From positions 3,900,501 through 3,964,500 of the forward strand of contig NZ_JADBDT010000001.1 in NCBI RefSeq assembly GCF_014873485.1: a DNA stretch of 64,000 bases, written 5' to 3'. Position 1 is the stretch's first letter. Each line of letters starts with the position of its first letter. Source of the stretch: Sphingopyxis sp. OAS728 (GTDB lineage: Bacteria > Pseudomonadota > Alphaproteobacteria > Sphingomonadales > Sphingomonadaceae). The notes beneath the pieces are model-generated. The model ran no database searches. It saw nothing but the letters and a program-made list of their open reading frames with translations, and was not told the origin of the DNA. Shown here in pieces: positions 1 through 6,824 of this stretch. The position numbers and the translations under genes were made by a program.

Positions 1-1
1 G

Positions 2-172
2 CTGCAGGACATGGAAGTCCGGCAGGGCATCAAGGAATTTTCGGACTGGCCGACGATCCCACAGCTTTATGTAAAGGGCGAATTCATCGGCGGCAGCGAC
101 ATCATGATGGAAATGTGGGAAGCGGGCGAGCTTCACACGCTGATGACCGGGATTCCCGCGCGCGCCGAATAA
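2..172 (+). CDS. grxD: Monothiol glutaredoxin (Grx4/GrxD family), C-terminal part
   Basis: Only the last 56 residues are in the window; the gene starts upstream. The reading frame carries the C-terminal half of the monothiol glutaredoxin fold: [16 protein letters not shown] (the TVP-loop and GG glutathione-binding region) followed by [13 protein letters not shown], as in bacterial Grx4 proteins. These proteins bind a [2Fe-2S] cluster through glutathione and the CGFS cysteine and pass it to apo-proteins in the cytoplasm. The CGFS motif itself lies outside the window, so the monothiol class is inferred from the C-terminal pattern. A strong intrinsic terminator follows 22 bases after the stop codon. 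Confidence 0.9.
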   Translation: MQDMEVRQGIKEFSDWPTIPQLYVKGEFIGGSDIMMEMWEAGELHTLMTGIPARAE

Positions 173-194
173 GCCCGCGTATCTGGCAGATAGC

Positions 195-236
195 AAAAGC
201 CCGCCGGCGCTCAGGCTCCGGCGGGCTTTTTGTTTT
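195..236 (+). terminator. Rho-independent terminator of the glutaredoxin gene
   Basis: A 16-base stem (AAAAGCCCGCCGG plus GC, one mismatch) with a TCAG loop is followed by a T-rich tract (TTTTTGTTTTT). The position just after the glutaredoxin stop codon and the A-tract/T-tract flanks are classical. Confidence 0.9.
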
Positions 237-272
237 TCTGCTTTGGGGTGGAGAGCTGCCATCCCCATTTTC

Positions 273-343
273 GTCATCCCGGACTTGATCCGGGATCCAC
301 GACGACGGCGCAGAAATGGATCCCGGATCAAGTCCGGGATGAC
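273..343. repeat. REP-like palindromic element (27-bp perfect inverted repeat)
   Basis: The arms at 273-299 and 317-343 are perfect reverse complements (GTCATCCCGGACTTGATCCG... and its complement), separated by 17 bases. Each arm is itself nearly palindromic around the CCGGACTTGATCCGG core. This resembles the extragenic palindromes common in sphingomonad and other alphaproteobacterial genomes. It lies between the glutaredoxin terminator and the 3' end of the globin gene, so it may also act as a boundary for the converging transcripts. No transposase is associated. Confidence 0.8.
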
Positions 344-383
344 AATGAAAATAAGGGCAGCTTCCGGTCGAAAGCGGCGGTTA

Positions 384-833
384 TTACGCCGCCTCGGCAT
401 CCTCATACGCCTGCGCTTCGGCGGCGATCAGGATGTCGGCGAGCATCCAATAGGCCTCGCCCCACGCCGCGAGCACCTCGTCGGTCGCGACCTCTTCGCC
501 GAGCACATCGCGGATTGCGGGCAGCAGGGCATTGGCGACATAGGGATAATGCTCGGCCTTTACCCCGGTATCGATATGGCGGGCGACCATGCGCGATACC
601 GCGGTGCCGAGGTTCTGCAGCTTGTCGATATTCTTCGCATAAGCGAGGATTGCGGCGGCGAGGCGCTTCGGCTGTTCGCCGCTCGTCTGCGCGGCGCGGT
701 CGAACATCGCCTCGATGTCCTTATTCTCGAACAACCGAGCGTACATTGCCGTGGTGATCGCAAGGCCGTGCTTTTCGAGCGCGGGGGCGGTGGCCTTGAC
801 GATCATCATCGCGTGGGCGGAAGCAGTGCGCAT
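384..833 (-). CDS. Single-domain globin of flavohemoglobin type
   Basis: A 149-residue protein matching the heme domain of flavohemoglobin but lacking the FAD/NAD reductase domain. Visible landmarks are Tyr31 in TAMYARLF (B10), Gln54 in SGEQPKRL (E7), His86 in MVARHIDTG (proximal F8), and LAAWGEAYWMLADI near the C terminus. Such globins bind O2 and NO and can oxidise NO to nitrate if an external reductase is available. The start at 833 follows an AGGATAGAAG ribosome site; a second possible start is Met10. It is the last gene of the unit trHb-AOX-globin, 28 bases after the oxidase gene, and probably shares the NsrR-controlled promoter upstream of 1964. Confidence 0.85.
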   Translation of the reverse strand: MRTASAHAMMIVKATAPALEKHGLAITTAMYARLFENKDIEAMFDRAAQTSGEQPKRLAAAILAYAKNIDKLQNLGTAVSRMVARHIDTGVKAEHYPYVANALLPAIRDVLGEEVATDEVLAAWGEAYWMLADILIAAEAQAYEDAEAA

Positions 834-861
834 TCTTCTATCCTGTCCTTGAGGGTGTGGT

Positions 862-1548
862 TCAGGCCGCGACGCGAAGTTCGTCGGCATGTTCGGGGTA
901 GGGCGCGACATGCGCCGCAGGTTCGATCCCGGCGAGTTCGCTGGCGAAGCCATGATTGACGTCGCGGTGGTGCGCCTCGTCGGCGCGAACCACGAGGACG
1001 ACGTCGCGCAGCGTCGCGTCGTCGGCGAGCTTCCAATAATGTCTGGCGATCGCGGGCGCCGGCAAATTGGGGCTGCGGCCTTCGTCGATTTCATTGAGGT
1101 AGAGCGTGTAGCTGATCACCGCTTCCTCCTCGAAATAGCCGACGACGCGGTGGGCGGTCTTGGCGCTGATCAGGTAGAGCGCGAAGAAGGCGAGGTAGAA
1201 GACCCACTGGACGCCGAGGATGACGAGGCGTTCGAACAAGGTCGGCTTTGCAACCTCGATGAAGGTCATCAGGTGCATCCGCTCATTCTCGGCCTCTTCC
1301 ATCAGCGTGCGGATCCAGCCCTTGTCGTCTTCCATGCGGCGCAGGCTTTTTAGGTGCACCAGCGTCGCGCCGACCATGCCGGGGACCGCCGCGACCGTTT
1401 CGAGCACGATTGCCCGGTGGCCGTAACGCTTGGCGAAGAAGGTGTCGGCGGCGAGGCGCAGCATCTTGGTGAAACCGAACGCGATGCGGTCGGACAGATC
1501 GACCGGGCGGTGATGGACGCTGAGATCGACGAGGGGAATGTTGGACAT
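862..1548 (-). CDS. aox: Alternative oxidase (cyanide-insensitive ubiquinol oxidase)
   Basis: A 228-residue di-iron ubiquinol:oxygen oxidoreductase of the AOX family. All six iron ligands are recognisable: Glu50 in [10 protein letters not shown], Glu89 and His92 in NERMHL, Glu141 in FEEEAV, and Glu191 and His194 in RADEAHHRD. The hydrophobic helices around residues 105-137 fit the monotopic membrane anchor. The enzyme reduces O2 without pumping protons and resists cyanide and NO, which inhibit heme-copper oxidases. The ATG at 1548 has an excellent AAAGGAGAAG site. It lies between two globin genes in one transcript, which points to respiration under NO stress. Bacterial AOX is uncommon but known in alphaproteobacteria and Vibrio. 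Confidence 0.95.
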   Translation of the reverse strand: MSNIPLVDLSVHHRPVDLSDRIAFGFTKMLRLAADTFFAKRYGHRAIVLETVAAVPGMVGATLVHLKSLRRMEDDKGWIRTLMEEAENERMHLMTFIEVAKPTLFERLVILGVQWVFYLAFFALYLISAKTAHRVVGYFEEEAVISYTLYLNEIDEGRSPNLPAPAIARHYWKLADDATLRDVVLVVRADEAHHRDVNHGFASELAGIEPAAHVAPYPEHADELRVAA

Positions 1549-1568
1549 GGTCTTCTCCTTTCCAAAAA

Positions 1569-1964
1569 TCAGGCAGCTGCCCGGCGGGGATCATCGAGGC
1601 GGAAAAACAGTGCGAGCTGGAGGCTTTCGGCGATGCGCGCGGCTTTGGCTTGCAAGGCGGATGCCGCCGCGGGTGCCAGCAGCTCGTTGGTGGTGTCGGC
1701 CCAAATCTGCAGCCAGCGGTCGAACATCGCGGGCGTGATCGCCTCTCTGTGCTTCAGATGTTCGGCGACCGGGCTGCCCTTGTAGCGCCCGCTCGTCAGC
1801 ATCACCGACGACCAGAAGGCGACGAGCTTTTCGAGATGATCGGCCCAGTCGTCGACCGCGGCGTTGAACAGCGGGCCGATATCGGCATCGGCGCGCACGT
1901 GGTCGTAAAAGGCCGGGATCAGGCGCTCGAGCGCGGCTTCATCGATCTCACCATCCTGTTTCAC
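1569..1964 (-). CDS. Group III truncated hemoglobin
   Basis: About 131 residues. The pattern [19 protein letters not shown] at the N terminus (B10 Tyr) and [21 protein letters not shown] (proximal His region and the HF..W-like element) are typical of group III truncated hemoglobins, which bind O2/NO in the cytoplasm. I prefer the GTG at 1964, because GGAG lies six bases upstream; a TTG four codons earlier (1976) is possible but has no ribosome site and would overlap the operator. It is the first gene of the unit with the alternative oxidase and the single-domain globin. Its own role (NO scavenging, O2 delivery or sensing) cannot be told from sequence. Confidence 0.88.
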   Translation of the reverse strand: MKQDGEIDEAALERLIPAFYDHVRADADIGPLFNAAVDDWADHLEKLVAFWSSVMLTSGRYKGSPVAEHLKHREAITPAMFDRWLQIWADTTNELLAPAAASALQAKAARIAESLQLALFFRLDDPRRAAA

Positions 1965-1975
1965 GACTCGCTCCA

Positions 1976-1998
1976 ATCATGTATTTGATCTGCATGTA
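1976..1998. promoter_or_regulatory. NsrR-like operator 1
   Basis: ATCATGTATTT-G-ATCTGCATGTA compares with the published NsrR consensus AAGATGYATTT-N-AAATRCATCTT: the ATGTATTT half matches fully and the other half keeps TGCAT. It lies 12 bases upstream of the preferred GTG of the truncated hemoglobin gene, a position fitting repression of the hemoglobin/oxidase unit. Inferred from pattern only. Confidence 0.6.
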
Positions 1999-2012
1999 TG
2001 ATCGAAATTTGA

Positions 2013-2035
2013 AACATGCAACAAAAATACATATT
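2013..2035. promoter_or_regulatory. NsrR-like operator 2
   Basis: AACATGCAACA-A-AAATACATATT matches 17 of 22 informative positions of the NsrR consensus, including a nearly perfect right half (AAATACAT.TT). It lies 32 bases upstream of the nsrR start, so autoregulation and control of the divergent unit are both plausible. The two sites are 37 bases apart centre to centre. Confidence 0.65.
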
Positions 2036-2066
2036 ATAGGGCGACCGACATGTTTGAAGGACCAAG

Positions 2067-2504
2067 ATGCGCCTGATGCGCTACACCGACTATGCGATGC
2101 GCGTGCTTCTCTATGTGGGCGCGCAGGACGAGGCGCGGCTGAGCCCGATCTCCGAAATCTCGCGCGCCTATGGCATTTCGCAGAACCATCTGATGAAGGT
2201 CGTCAACGATCTCGTGAACGCGGGTTATCTCGAAAGCGTGCGCGGACGCTTCGGCGGGATCCGCCTTGCGCGGCCCGCGTCAGAGATCAACGTCGGCGCC
2301 GTGGTGCGCCATACCGAGGAAGGGTTCGATCTTGTCGATTGCGCTAGCTGTGTGATCGCGCCCGCGTGCGGACTGACCGGCGCGCTCGCCGAGGCGCTCG
2401 CGGCCTTCATGAAAGTGCTGGACGGTTATACGCTCGCCGACCTGCTCGCCAAACGTGCGAATTTCGCCGCGCTGTTCGGGATCGACGAGCCCGCGCGCAC
2501 CTGA
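2067..2504 (+). CDS. nsrR: Rrf2-family NO-sensing repressor NsrR
   Basis: A 145-residue Rrf2 protein with an N-terminal winged helix (MRLMRYTDYAMRVLLYVG; ISEISRAYGISQNHLMKVVNDL; wing GRFGGIRLARP) and a cysteine cluster Cys92-x2-Cys95-x5-Cys101 that would hold an Fe-S cluster. The sequence is closer to NsrR than to IscR in the recognition helix and the GIRLA wing. NsrR represses NO-detoxification genes until NO damages its cluster. The start has a GAAGGA site. It is divergent from two hemoglobins and an alternative oxidase with NsrR-like sites between, which supports the assignment. Cluster type is not decidable from sequence. Confidence 0.88.
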   Translation: MRLMRYTDYAMRVLLYVGAQDEARLSPISEISRAYGISQNHLMKVVNDLVNAGYLESVRGRFGGIRLARPASEINVGAVVRHTEEGFDLVDCASCVIAPACGLTGALAEALAAFMKVLDGYTLADLLAKRANFAALFGIDEPART

Positions 2505-2508
2505 CGGA

Positions 2509-3210
2509 TCAGCGGCGCGCCCAACCCTTGTCGCGCGCCTGCTCCTCGCCGGCGGCGTCGAGCGGATCGCCCGTCATCATCGCGGCCGCGGCGGCGGCGA
2601 GTTCGCCTGATGAGGCCTGACGATAATCGGTGCCCGCCTGTCCCTGCATCGTCCGCTCCAGATGCCAGTGCCCTTGGTCGCGGCACCCGATGCCGTCGAG
2701 CGACGCGCTTTCGAAACTGCGACAATAACGCCCGGTCTTGTCCTGGAAGCTGAGCCCGATCCGCACCGCGGCATCGGACGGCTGGTTCGAGGCAAGCTGT
2801 GTGTCGAGCGCCTCGGCGAGCGGGCCCGCGGCGACGACCGCGCCATTCGCTTCGGCGATACTCGACGCGGGCACCCAAGGCCGCAGCCCCAGCGCAAGTC
2901 CGAGCACGAGCGAAGCCGCGATCGCACCCCAGTGGACCGCCGCGAAGTGCGCCCGCTTCGCCTCGCGGCGCGCGGCGAGGCTCGTGTCGACCTCAGCAGC
3001 AGGGGCCAGCAGCGCGCGGAGCCGTTCGGGCACCGGTTCGTCGGCGACGGGCGCATAATGCGCCGTCAGTTGCGCCTTCAGCGTGCGGTGGCGCGCGATC
3101 TCGGCGGCGAGCGCGGGATCGCTTTCCGCCTCACGCTCGATGCGGCGTGCCGTCAGGTCGTCGAGTTCGCCGTCTACGAAGGCAGCGACGGTGGCGCGAT
3201 CGAAACTCAT
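2509..3210 (-). CDS. Membrane anti-sigma factor for the adjacent ECF sigma factor
   Basis: A 233-residue protein. The N terminus (TVAAFVDGELDDLTARRIE) is the typical anti-sigma helix bundle. A single membrane helix spans about residues 91-109, followed by a roughly 120-residue periplasmic domain with one Cys pair (Cys in GRYCRSF and GIGCRDQ). The HxxxCxxC zinc motif of ZAS anti-sigmas is absent. The gene overlaps the sigma gene by ATGA, so the two are translationally coupled. The inferred job is to hold the sigma factor at the inner membrane until an envelope signal arrives; the signal is unknown. Confidence 0.85.
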   Translation of the reverse strand: MSFDRATVAAFVDGELDDLTARRIEREAESDPALAAEIARHRTLKAQLTAHYAPVADEPVPERLRALLAPAAEVDTSLAARREAKRAHFAAVHWGAIAASLVLGLALGLRPWVPASSIAEANGAVVAAGPLAEALDTQLASNQPSDAAVRIGLSFQDKTGRYCRSFESASLDGIGCRDQGHWHLERTMQGQAGTDYRQASSGELAAAAAAMMTGDPLDAAGEEQARDKGWARR

Positions 3211-3695
3211 GCGGCTTCTCCCAGCAAATGCATCAGCGTCTCGCGTCCGCGCGCGAGGCGCGAGGTGACGGTGCCGATCGGCACTTCCAATATGTCGGCC
3301 GCCTCGCGATACGCATAGCCTTCGACGAGGACGAGCATCACCACCTCGCGCTGTTCGTCGGGCAGGCGCGCCATCGCGCCGTCGACGTCGCCGCGCAGCG
3401 TCCCGGCCTCGACCTCGGCCGCGCCGTCGCCCGCGATCTGCGTGACCGCGTCGTCGATCGGCGTGTGGACGCCGCGCCGGCCCGCGGCGCGGCGCTCGTC
3501 GATCCAGAGGTTGCGGGTGATGCGGTACATCCAGCTATCCAGTCTTGTTCCCTGTTGCCACTGTTCCTGCGATTTTAATGCGCGCTCGATCGCCGCCTGA
3601 CACAGATCGTCGGCGTCGCTGGCATCGCGCGCCAGCCCGCGCGCAAAACGGCGCAGACGCGGCAGCAATTCGACCAGTTTCTCTTCGAAGCGCAT
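3207..3695 (-). CDS. ECF RNA polymerase sigma factor
   Basis: A 162-residue sigma-70 family protein with region 2 (about residues 10-75: DASDADDLCQAAIERAL, SWMYRITRNLWIDERR) and region 4 (about 105-155: LPDEQREVVMLVLVEGYAYREAADILEVPIGTVTSRLARGR). There is no C-terminal extension. It is co-transcribed with the overlapping membrane anti-sigma gene. A palindromic ECF-type promoter at 3717-3748 reads towards this gene and, on the other strand, towards the secreted protease, so self-activation is likely. The group resembles RpoE-like envelope-stress ECF factors; its exact subgroup is unclear. Confidence 0.92.
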   Translation of the reverse strand: MRFEEKLVELLPRLRRFARGLARDASDADDLCQAAIERALKSQEQWQQGTRLDSWMYRITRNLWIDERRAAGRRGVHTPIDDAVTQIAGDGAAEVEAGTLRGDVDGAMARLPDEQREVVMLVLVEGYAYREAADILEVPIGTVTSRLARGRETLMHLLGEAA

Positions 3696-3716
3696 TCTCG
3701 CCTTTCGATTGTTCGA

Positions 3717-3748
3717 GGAAGAAACGAGTGGCTTCTATCGTTTCTTCC
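3717..3748. promoter_or_regulatory. Symmetric divergent ECF-type promoter
   Basis: A perfect 11-bp inverted repeat (GGAAGAAACGA at 3717-3727, TCGTTTCTTCC at 3738-3748). Read on either strand it gives GGAAG, 17 bases, then CGTT, the layout of an ECF -35/-10 pair. One promoter would fire towards the sigma operon (start 3695) and the other towards the protease (start 3807). The same GGAAGAAA-N14-CGTT arrangement recurs at 5097-5122. Confidence 0.7.
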
Positions 3749-3806
3749 GCATCGTGCTAAATTTTTGGGGGAACCGGTCGCCGCGCCGATCCTTGTGAGA
3801 CTTGCG

Positions 3807-5075
3807 ATGCGATATTGGACGACATCATTGGCGATGCTCTGCCTCCTGTTTGGCGGGACCGACGCGCGCGTCGCGGCGCAGGTCGCGCTGCCGCAGGTTC
3901 AGCTTCCCGGTGCCGGCGGGCCGCTGCCGTCGTTGCCGGAGGTCGATATCGGCCGCGTCGTCGAGATGGGCGACAGTCTGACGCAGCTGCGGCTCGACCG
4001 CATCACCGCGTTGGTCCGTGGCAATCGCGACAGCATCGAACTCGACGACCGCGGTGAGCCGGCGGTGCGCGGCGTGCTTGTGGCGATCGGCGTCGATACC
4101 GCGGCGGTCGCCCGCGCGGGCAAGGCGGGCTTTGCGTTGATCGACCGCGAACGCATCGAGGGACTCGATCTCGATGTCGCGCGCTTTCGCCTCCCCGAAG
4201 GGCGCAGCCTCGCGCGGGCGCGGAAACAGCTCGCGAAGATTCTTCCCGAAGCCGAGGTCGATGCCGACAATCTCTATTTTGCGAGCGGCCCCGGCGGCGC
4301 GCTGCCCGGCGCCATGCTTGCGGTGGCGTCCGGCGACGGCAAAGCGAGCCTCGGGCTGATCGACGGCGGAGTCGCGGCGCATCCGTCGGTTGCGGGGCGT
4401 GTCGAACAGCGGGGTTTTGCGAAAGGCGCGCCGTCAGCGAGCCGGCATGGCACTGCGGTCGCGTCGCTCCTGATTGGCAGCGGCGCGGTGCAGGGTGCGG
4501 CGCCCGGTCGGCGCCTGCTCGCGGCCGACGTCTATGGAAGCGACCCGGCGGGCGGCAACGCCAGCGCGATCGCGCGCGCGCTTGGCTGGCTGGCGCAAGG
4601 CGGTGTTTCGGTCACGACGATCAGCCTCGTCGGCCCCGACAACCGGCTGCTTTCCGCCGCCATCAACCGGGCACAGCAACGCGGCATGTTGATCGTTGCG
4701 GCGGTGGGCAATGACGGCCCCGCCGCGCCGCCCGCCTATCCCGCTTCATATAAAGGCGTATTCGCGGTCACCGGGATCGACGCGAAAGGGCGTGCGCTGC
4801 CCGAGGCCGGCCGCGCGCTCCATGTGGACTTTGCGGCGCCGGGCGATGCGGTACTGGCGGCAACGGGTGCGGCGAGTACCGACCGGCTCCGCGGGACGTC
4901 CTTCGCGGCGCCGCTCGTGGCCGGCCGGCTCGCGCTCCGCTATCCCGCACCGTCGATCGACAATATCGGTCCCGCCGTATCCGCGCTCGTTTTCGAGGCG
5001 CGCGACCTCGGGAAAAAGGGCCGCGACAAAATCTATGGCCACGGCCTGATTTGCGGCAGTTGCGGCGGCCGATAG
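3807..5075 (+). CDS. Secreted S8-family serine protease (subtilase)
   Basis: A 422-residue protein starting at the ATG at 3807, chosen because it begins a signal peptide (MRYWTTSLAMLCLLFGG, cleavage near AAQ); a TTG at 3765 would add 14 residues before it. The subtilisin triad is clear: Asp186 in GLIDGG, His214 in SRHGTAVASLL, Ser365 in GTSFAAPLVAGRLA, with oxyanion Asn302 in VGNDGP. The roughly 150-residue region before the catalytic domain may be a propeptide. It acts outside the inner membrane. It is divergent from the ECF sigma/anti-sigma pair and shares the symmetric promoter, so it is a likely regulon member. Targets are unknown. Confidence 0.92.
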   Translation: MRYWTTSLAMLCLLFGGTDARVAAQVALPQVQLPGAGGPLPSLPEVDIGRVVEMGDSLTQLRLDRITALVRGNRDSIELDDRGEPAVRGVLVAIGVDTAAVARAGKAGFALIDRERIEGLDLDVARFRLPEGRSLARARKQLAKILPEAEVDADNLYFASGPGGALPGAMLAVASGDGKASLGLIDGGVAAHPSVAGRVEQRGFAKGAPSASRHGTAVASLLIGSGAVQGAAPGRRLLAADVYGSDPAGGNASAIARALGWLAQGGVSVTTISLVGPDNRLLSAAINRAQQRGMLIVAAVGNDGPAAPPAYPASYKGVFAVTGIDAKGRALPEAGRALHVDFAAPGDAVLAATGAASTDRLRGTSFAAPLVAGRLALRYPAPSIDNIGPAVSALVFEARDLGKKGRDKIYGHGLICGSCGGR

Positions 5076-5096
5076 GCCGGGCCTTTCAAAATTTTC

Positions 5097-5122
5097 GGAA
5101 GAAAATCGAACGCGCCATCGTT
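5097..5122 (+). promoter_or_regulatory. ECF-type promoter of the Gly-rich secreted protein
   Basis: GGAAGAAA (5097-5104), then CGTT at 5119-5122, exactly the same 17-base spacing from GGAAG to CGTT as in the symmetric promoter at 3717-3748. It lies about 50 bases upstream of the ATG at 5171, a suitable promoter distance. Confidence 0.6.
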
Positions 5123-5170
5123 CTCTCCCCAGGCCCACCCCCTCCGGGCCGCAAATTCAGGAGTAGGACA

Positions 5171-6028
5171 ATGGCAAATCGCATCTTCATTTCGGCCATC
5201 GCTTTCGCCGCGTCGGCCATGGCGTTTTCGGCCCCGGCGTCGGCACAGTTGCTCGGCGGCGGTGGCGGGCTTGGTGGCAATTTGGGCGGAAATCTTGGCG
5301 GCACGCTGGGCGGGACGCTTGGCAATCCGACCGGGCCCATCGGCGGCACGCTCGGCGGTGCGGGCGATCTGACCGGCTCGGGCCGCGGCGACGCGCATGT
5401 CGACCGTCGTTCGGGGCGCGTGCAGGGCAAGGGCAATGCTGACGCGAGCGGCAAGGGTTCGGCCAATGGCACGGGCAAGCTGCTCGGCAACAATATCGGC
5501 GGCAACGCCGATGGTGCGGGCAGTGCCTCGGGCGGCGGCAGCCTCGATGCGCAGGCGGTGGGTACCGATTTCGTCGGCAGCACCGCGCGCGGCGCCGTCG
5601 GCACGGCACGGGACACGGCTTCGACCGCCACCGGCGCGGCGCGCGGGGCGGTTGGGACCGTCCGCGACCGGACGGGCACGGCGCTGTCAGACGTCTCAGG
5701 CAGCGCCAGCGGCGCCGGATCGGTCGCGGGCGGCTTCCAGGGCAGCCTTGGCCAGCTTGCCGCCGCCGGAAGCGGCGCGGCGTCGGGCGCCGGTATGTTC
5801 GCGGTCGAACCCGGCATGGCGGTGACCGACGCGCGCGGCAAGGTCATCGGCTATGTCCAGGACGTGCGGCAGACCGGTAGCGGCGTTGTGCAGGCGGTGA
5901 CGGTCGAGGTCGGCGACCGCGTCGCGACGCTGCCTGCGGCCAGCTTTGCCGGGTCGGGTGACGTCCTCGTCACCGGCATGACCAAGGGGCAGCTCAAGAA
6001 AGAGGCGGAGCAGCAGGAAGCCGAATAA
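5171..6028 (+). CDS. Secreted Gly/Ser/Ala-rich protein with PRC-barrel-like C terminus
   Basis: A 285-residue protein from the ATG at 5171 (CAGGAG site upstream). A signal peptide (MANRIFISAIAFAASAMAF, cleavage near ASAQ) is followed by a low-complexity region rich in GGNLGG-, GGTLG- and GSASGAG-type repeats. A compact C-terminal domain begins around residue 213 (FAVEPGMAVTDARGKVIGYV...TVEVGDRVATLPAASF) and resembles a PRC-barrel. It probably acts in the periplasm or at the cell surface. An ECF-type promoter like that of the neighbouring sigma/protease pair lies upstream. Function unknown; the fold assignment is tentative. Confidence 0.8.
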   Translation: MANRIFISAIAFAASAMAFSAPASAQLLGGGGGLGGNLGGNLGGTLGGTLGNPTGPIGGTLGGAGDLTGSGRGDAHVDRRSGRVQGKGNADASGKGSANGTGKLLGNNIGGNADGAGSASGGGSLDAQAVGTDFVGSTARGAVGTARDTASTATGAARGAVGTVRDRTGTALSDVSGSASGAGSVAGGFQGSLGQLAAAGSGAASGAGMFAVEPGMAVTDARGKVIGYVQDVRQTGSGVVQAVTVEVGDRVATLPAASFAGSGDVLVTGMTKGQLKKEAEQQEAE

Positions 6029-6069
6029 ACGAAATGGGGTGGCCGCCGTGCGCGGCGGCCATATCTCGG

Positions 6070-6098
6070 CGGGCCGCGTTCGCGGCCCGTCCTTTTTT
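6070..6098 (+). terminator. Rho-independent terminator after the Gly-rich protein
   Basis: Stem CGGGCCGCG/CGCGGCCCG (6070-6078, 6081-6089), then TCCTTTTTT. A second hairpin, GGCCGCCG TGCG CGGCGGCC (6041-6060), lies just before it. Together they close the transcript. Confidence 0.8.
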
Positions 6099-6119
6099 CG
6101 TTCGGCTGAAAAAGCTTCC

Positions 6120-6152
6120 GGGGGGCGGGGCCTTTCGGCCGCTCCGCCCCCC
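6120..6152. repeat. GC-rich hairpin in the 6029-6455 intergenic gap
   Basis: GGGGGGCGG at 6120-6128 pairs with CCGCCCCCC at 6144-6152 around an inner GGCC TTTC GGCC hairpin. On the minus strand it is followed by AAGCTTTTTC, so it could stop transcripts running leftwards. The rest of the 427-base gap holds the terminator at 6070-6098 and the BlaI-type operator at 6404-6419; I see no gene. Confidence 0.5.
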
Positions 6153-6403
6153 GTCTGCATTGGGGGCAAGTGGGGTTTTCCCGGGTGGGGGCAGGGGACA
6201 TCAGGGACCAGACTGATGCCCCCCACCGCTCCATTGAGCGGAACACTCGGGAACATTGGATATTATACAATTGCCGTGCCAATTTTCGGCATTTGCAGAA
6301 TCCCGCGCGAGACGCTGGTTAGCAAATCCTTACCGATATCGCGCTGTGTCAAAAATCCCGACACTTTGCTGTTCAGCTTTGTTCAGGAAGCGTTCAGCCC
6401 ATT

Positions 6404-6419
6404 GACTACATTTGTAGTC
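6404..6419. promoter_or_regulatory. BlaI/MecI-type operator
   Basis: GACTACATTTGTAGTC is a palindrome apart from the central pair and contains TACA-TT-TGTA, the core recognised by BlaI/MecI repressors. It overlaps a TTGACT box (6402-6407) that could be a -35 element. It lies 37 bases upstream of the blaI-like start, consistent with autorepression. Confidence 0.75.
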
Positions 6420-6455
6420 GCATCGGTGACGACGACGCCAATGGGAGGGGTCCGC

Positions 6456-6824
6456 ATGGCAGAAAGAGCAAGCGAGTCGGAGATGCAGGTGCTGTCGGCG
6501 CTGTGGGAGGAAGCCCCGCAGACCGCCGCCGACCTGACCTCGCGCATCGGCAAGATCAACGGCTGGACGCAGGCGACGGTGAAGACCCTGCTCGCGCGGC
6601 TGGTCCAGAAGGGCGCGGTGACGGCGGAGGCCGACGGCCGCCGCTATCTCTACAGCCCCGCGATCGAACGCGCCGACGCCGTCGGTGAGGAATCGCAGCG
6701 TTTCGTCGACCGCCTGTTCGGCGGCCGCGTCAGCCCGCTGATCGCGCATCTCGCCGACCGCGAGGCGCTGACCGACACCGACATCGCCGAGATCGAGGCG
6801 CTCTTGAAGAAGCTCAAGTCGTGA
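6456..6824 (+). CDS. BlaI/MecI/CopY-family transcriptional repressor
   Basis: A 122-residue penicillinase-repressor family protein: a winged helix in the first about 75 residues (SESEMQVLSALWEEAPQTAADL, WTQATVKTLLARLVQKGAVTAE, GRRYLYSPAI) and a C-terminal dimerisation helix region. The ATG at 6456 follows a GGGAGGGG site. A TACA-TT-TGTA operator lies upstream, and the gene is coupled by a GTGA overlap to an M56 protease, the usual pair in which the protease inactivates the repressor. No beta-lactamase gene is adjacent (the nearby MBL-fold protein is LACTB2-like), so the regulated function is open. Confidence 0.9.
   Translation: MAERASESEMQVLSALWEEAPQTAADLTSRIGKINGWTQATVKTLLARLVQKGAVTAEADGRRYLYSPAIERADAVGEESQRFVDRLFGGRVSPLIAHLADREALTDTDIAEIEALLKKLKS

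Noticed and set aside
3765-3806. TTG start for the S8 protease 14 codons upstream
   Set aside because: It would put extra residues before a clear signal peptide, and the ECF promoter start point leaves room for the ATG at 3807.
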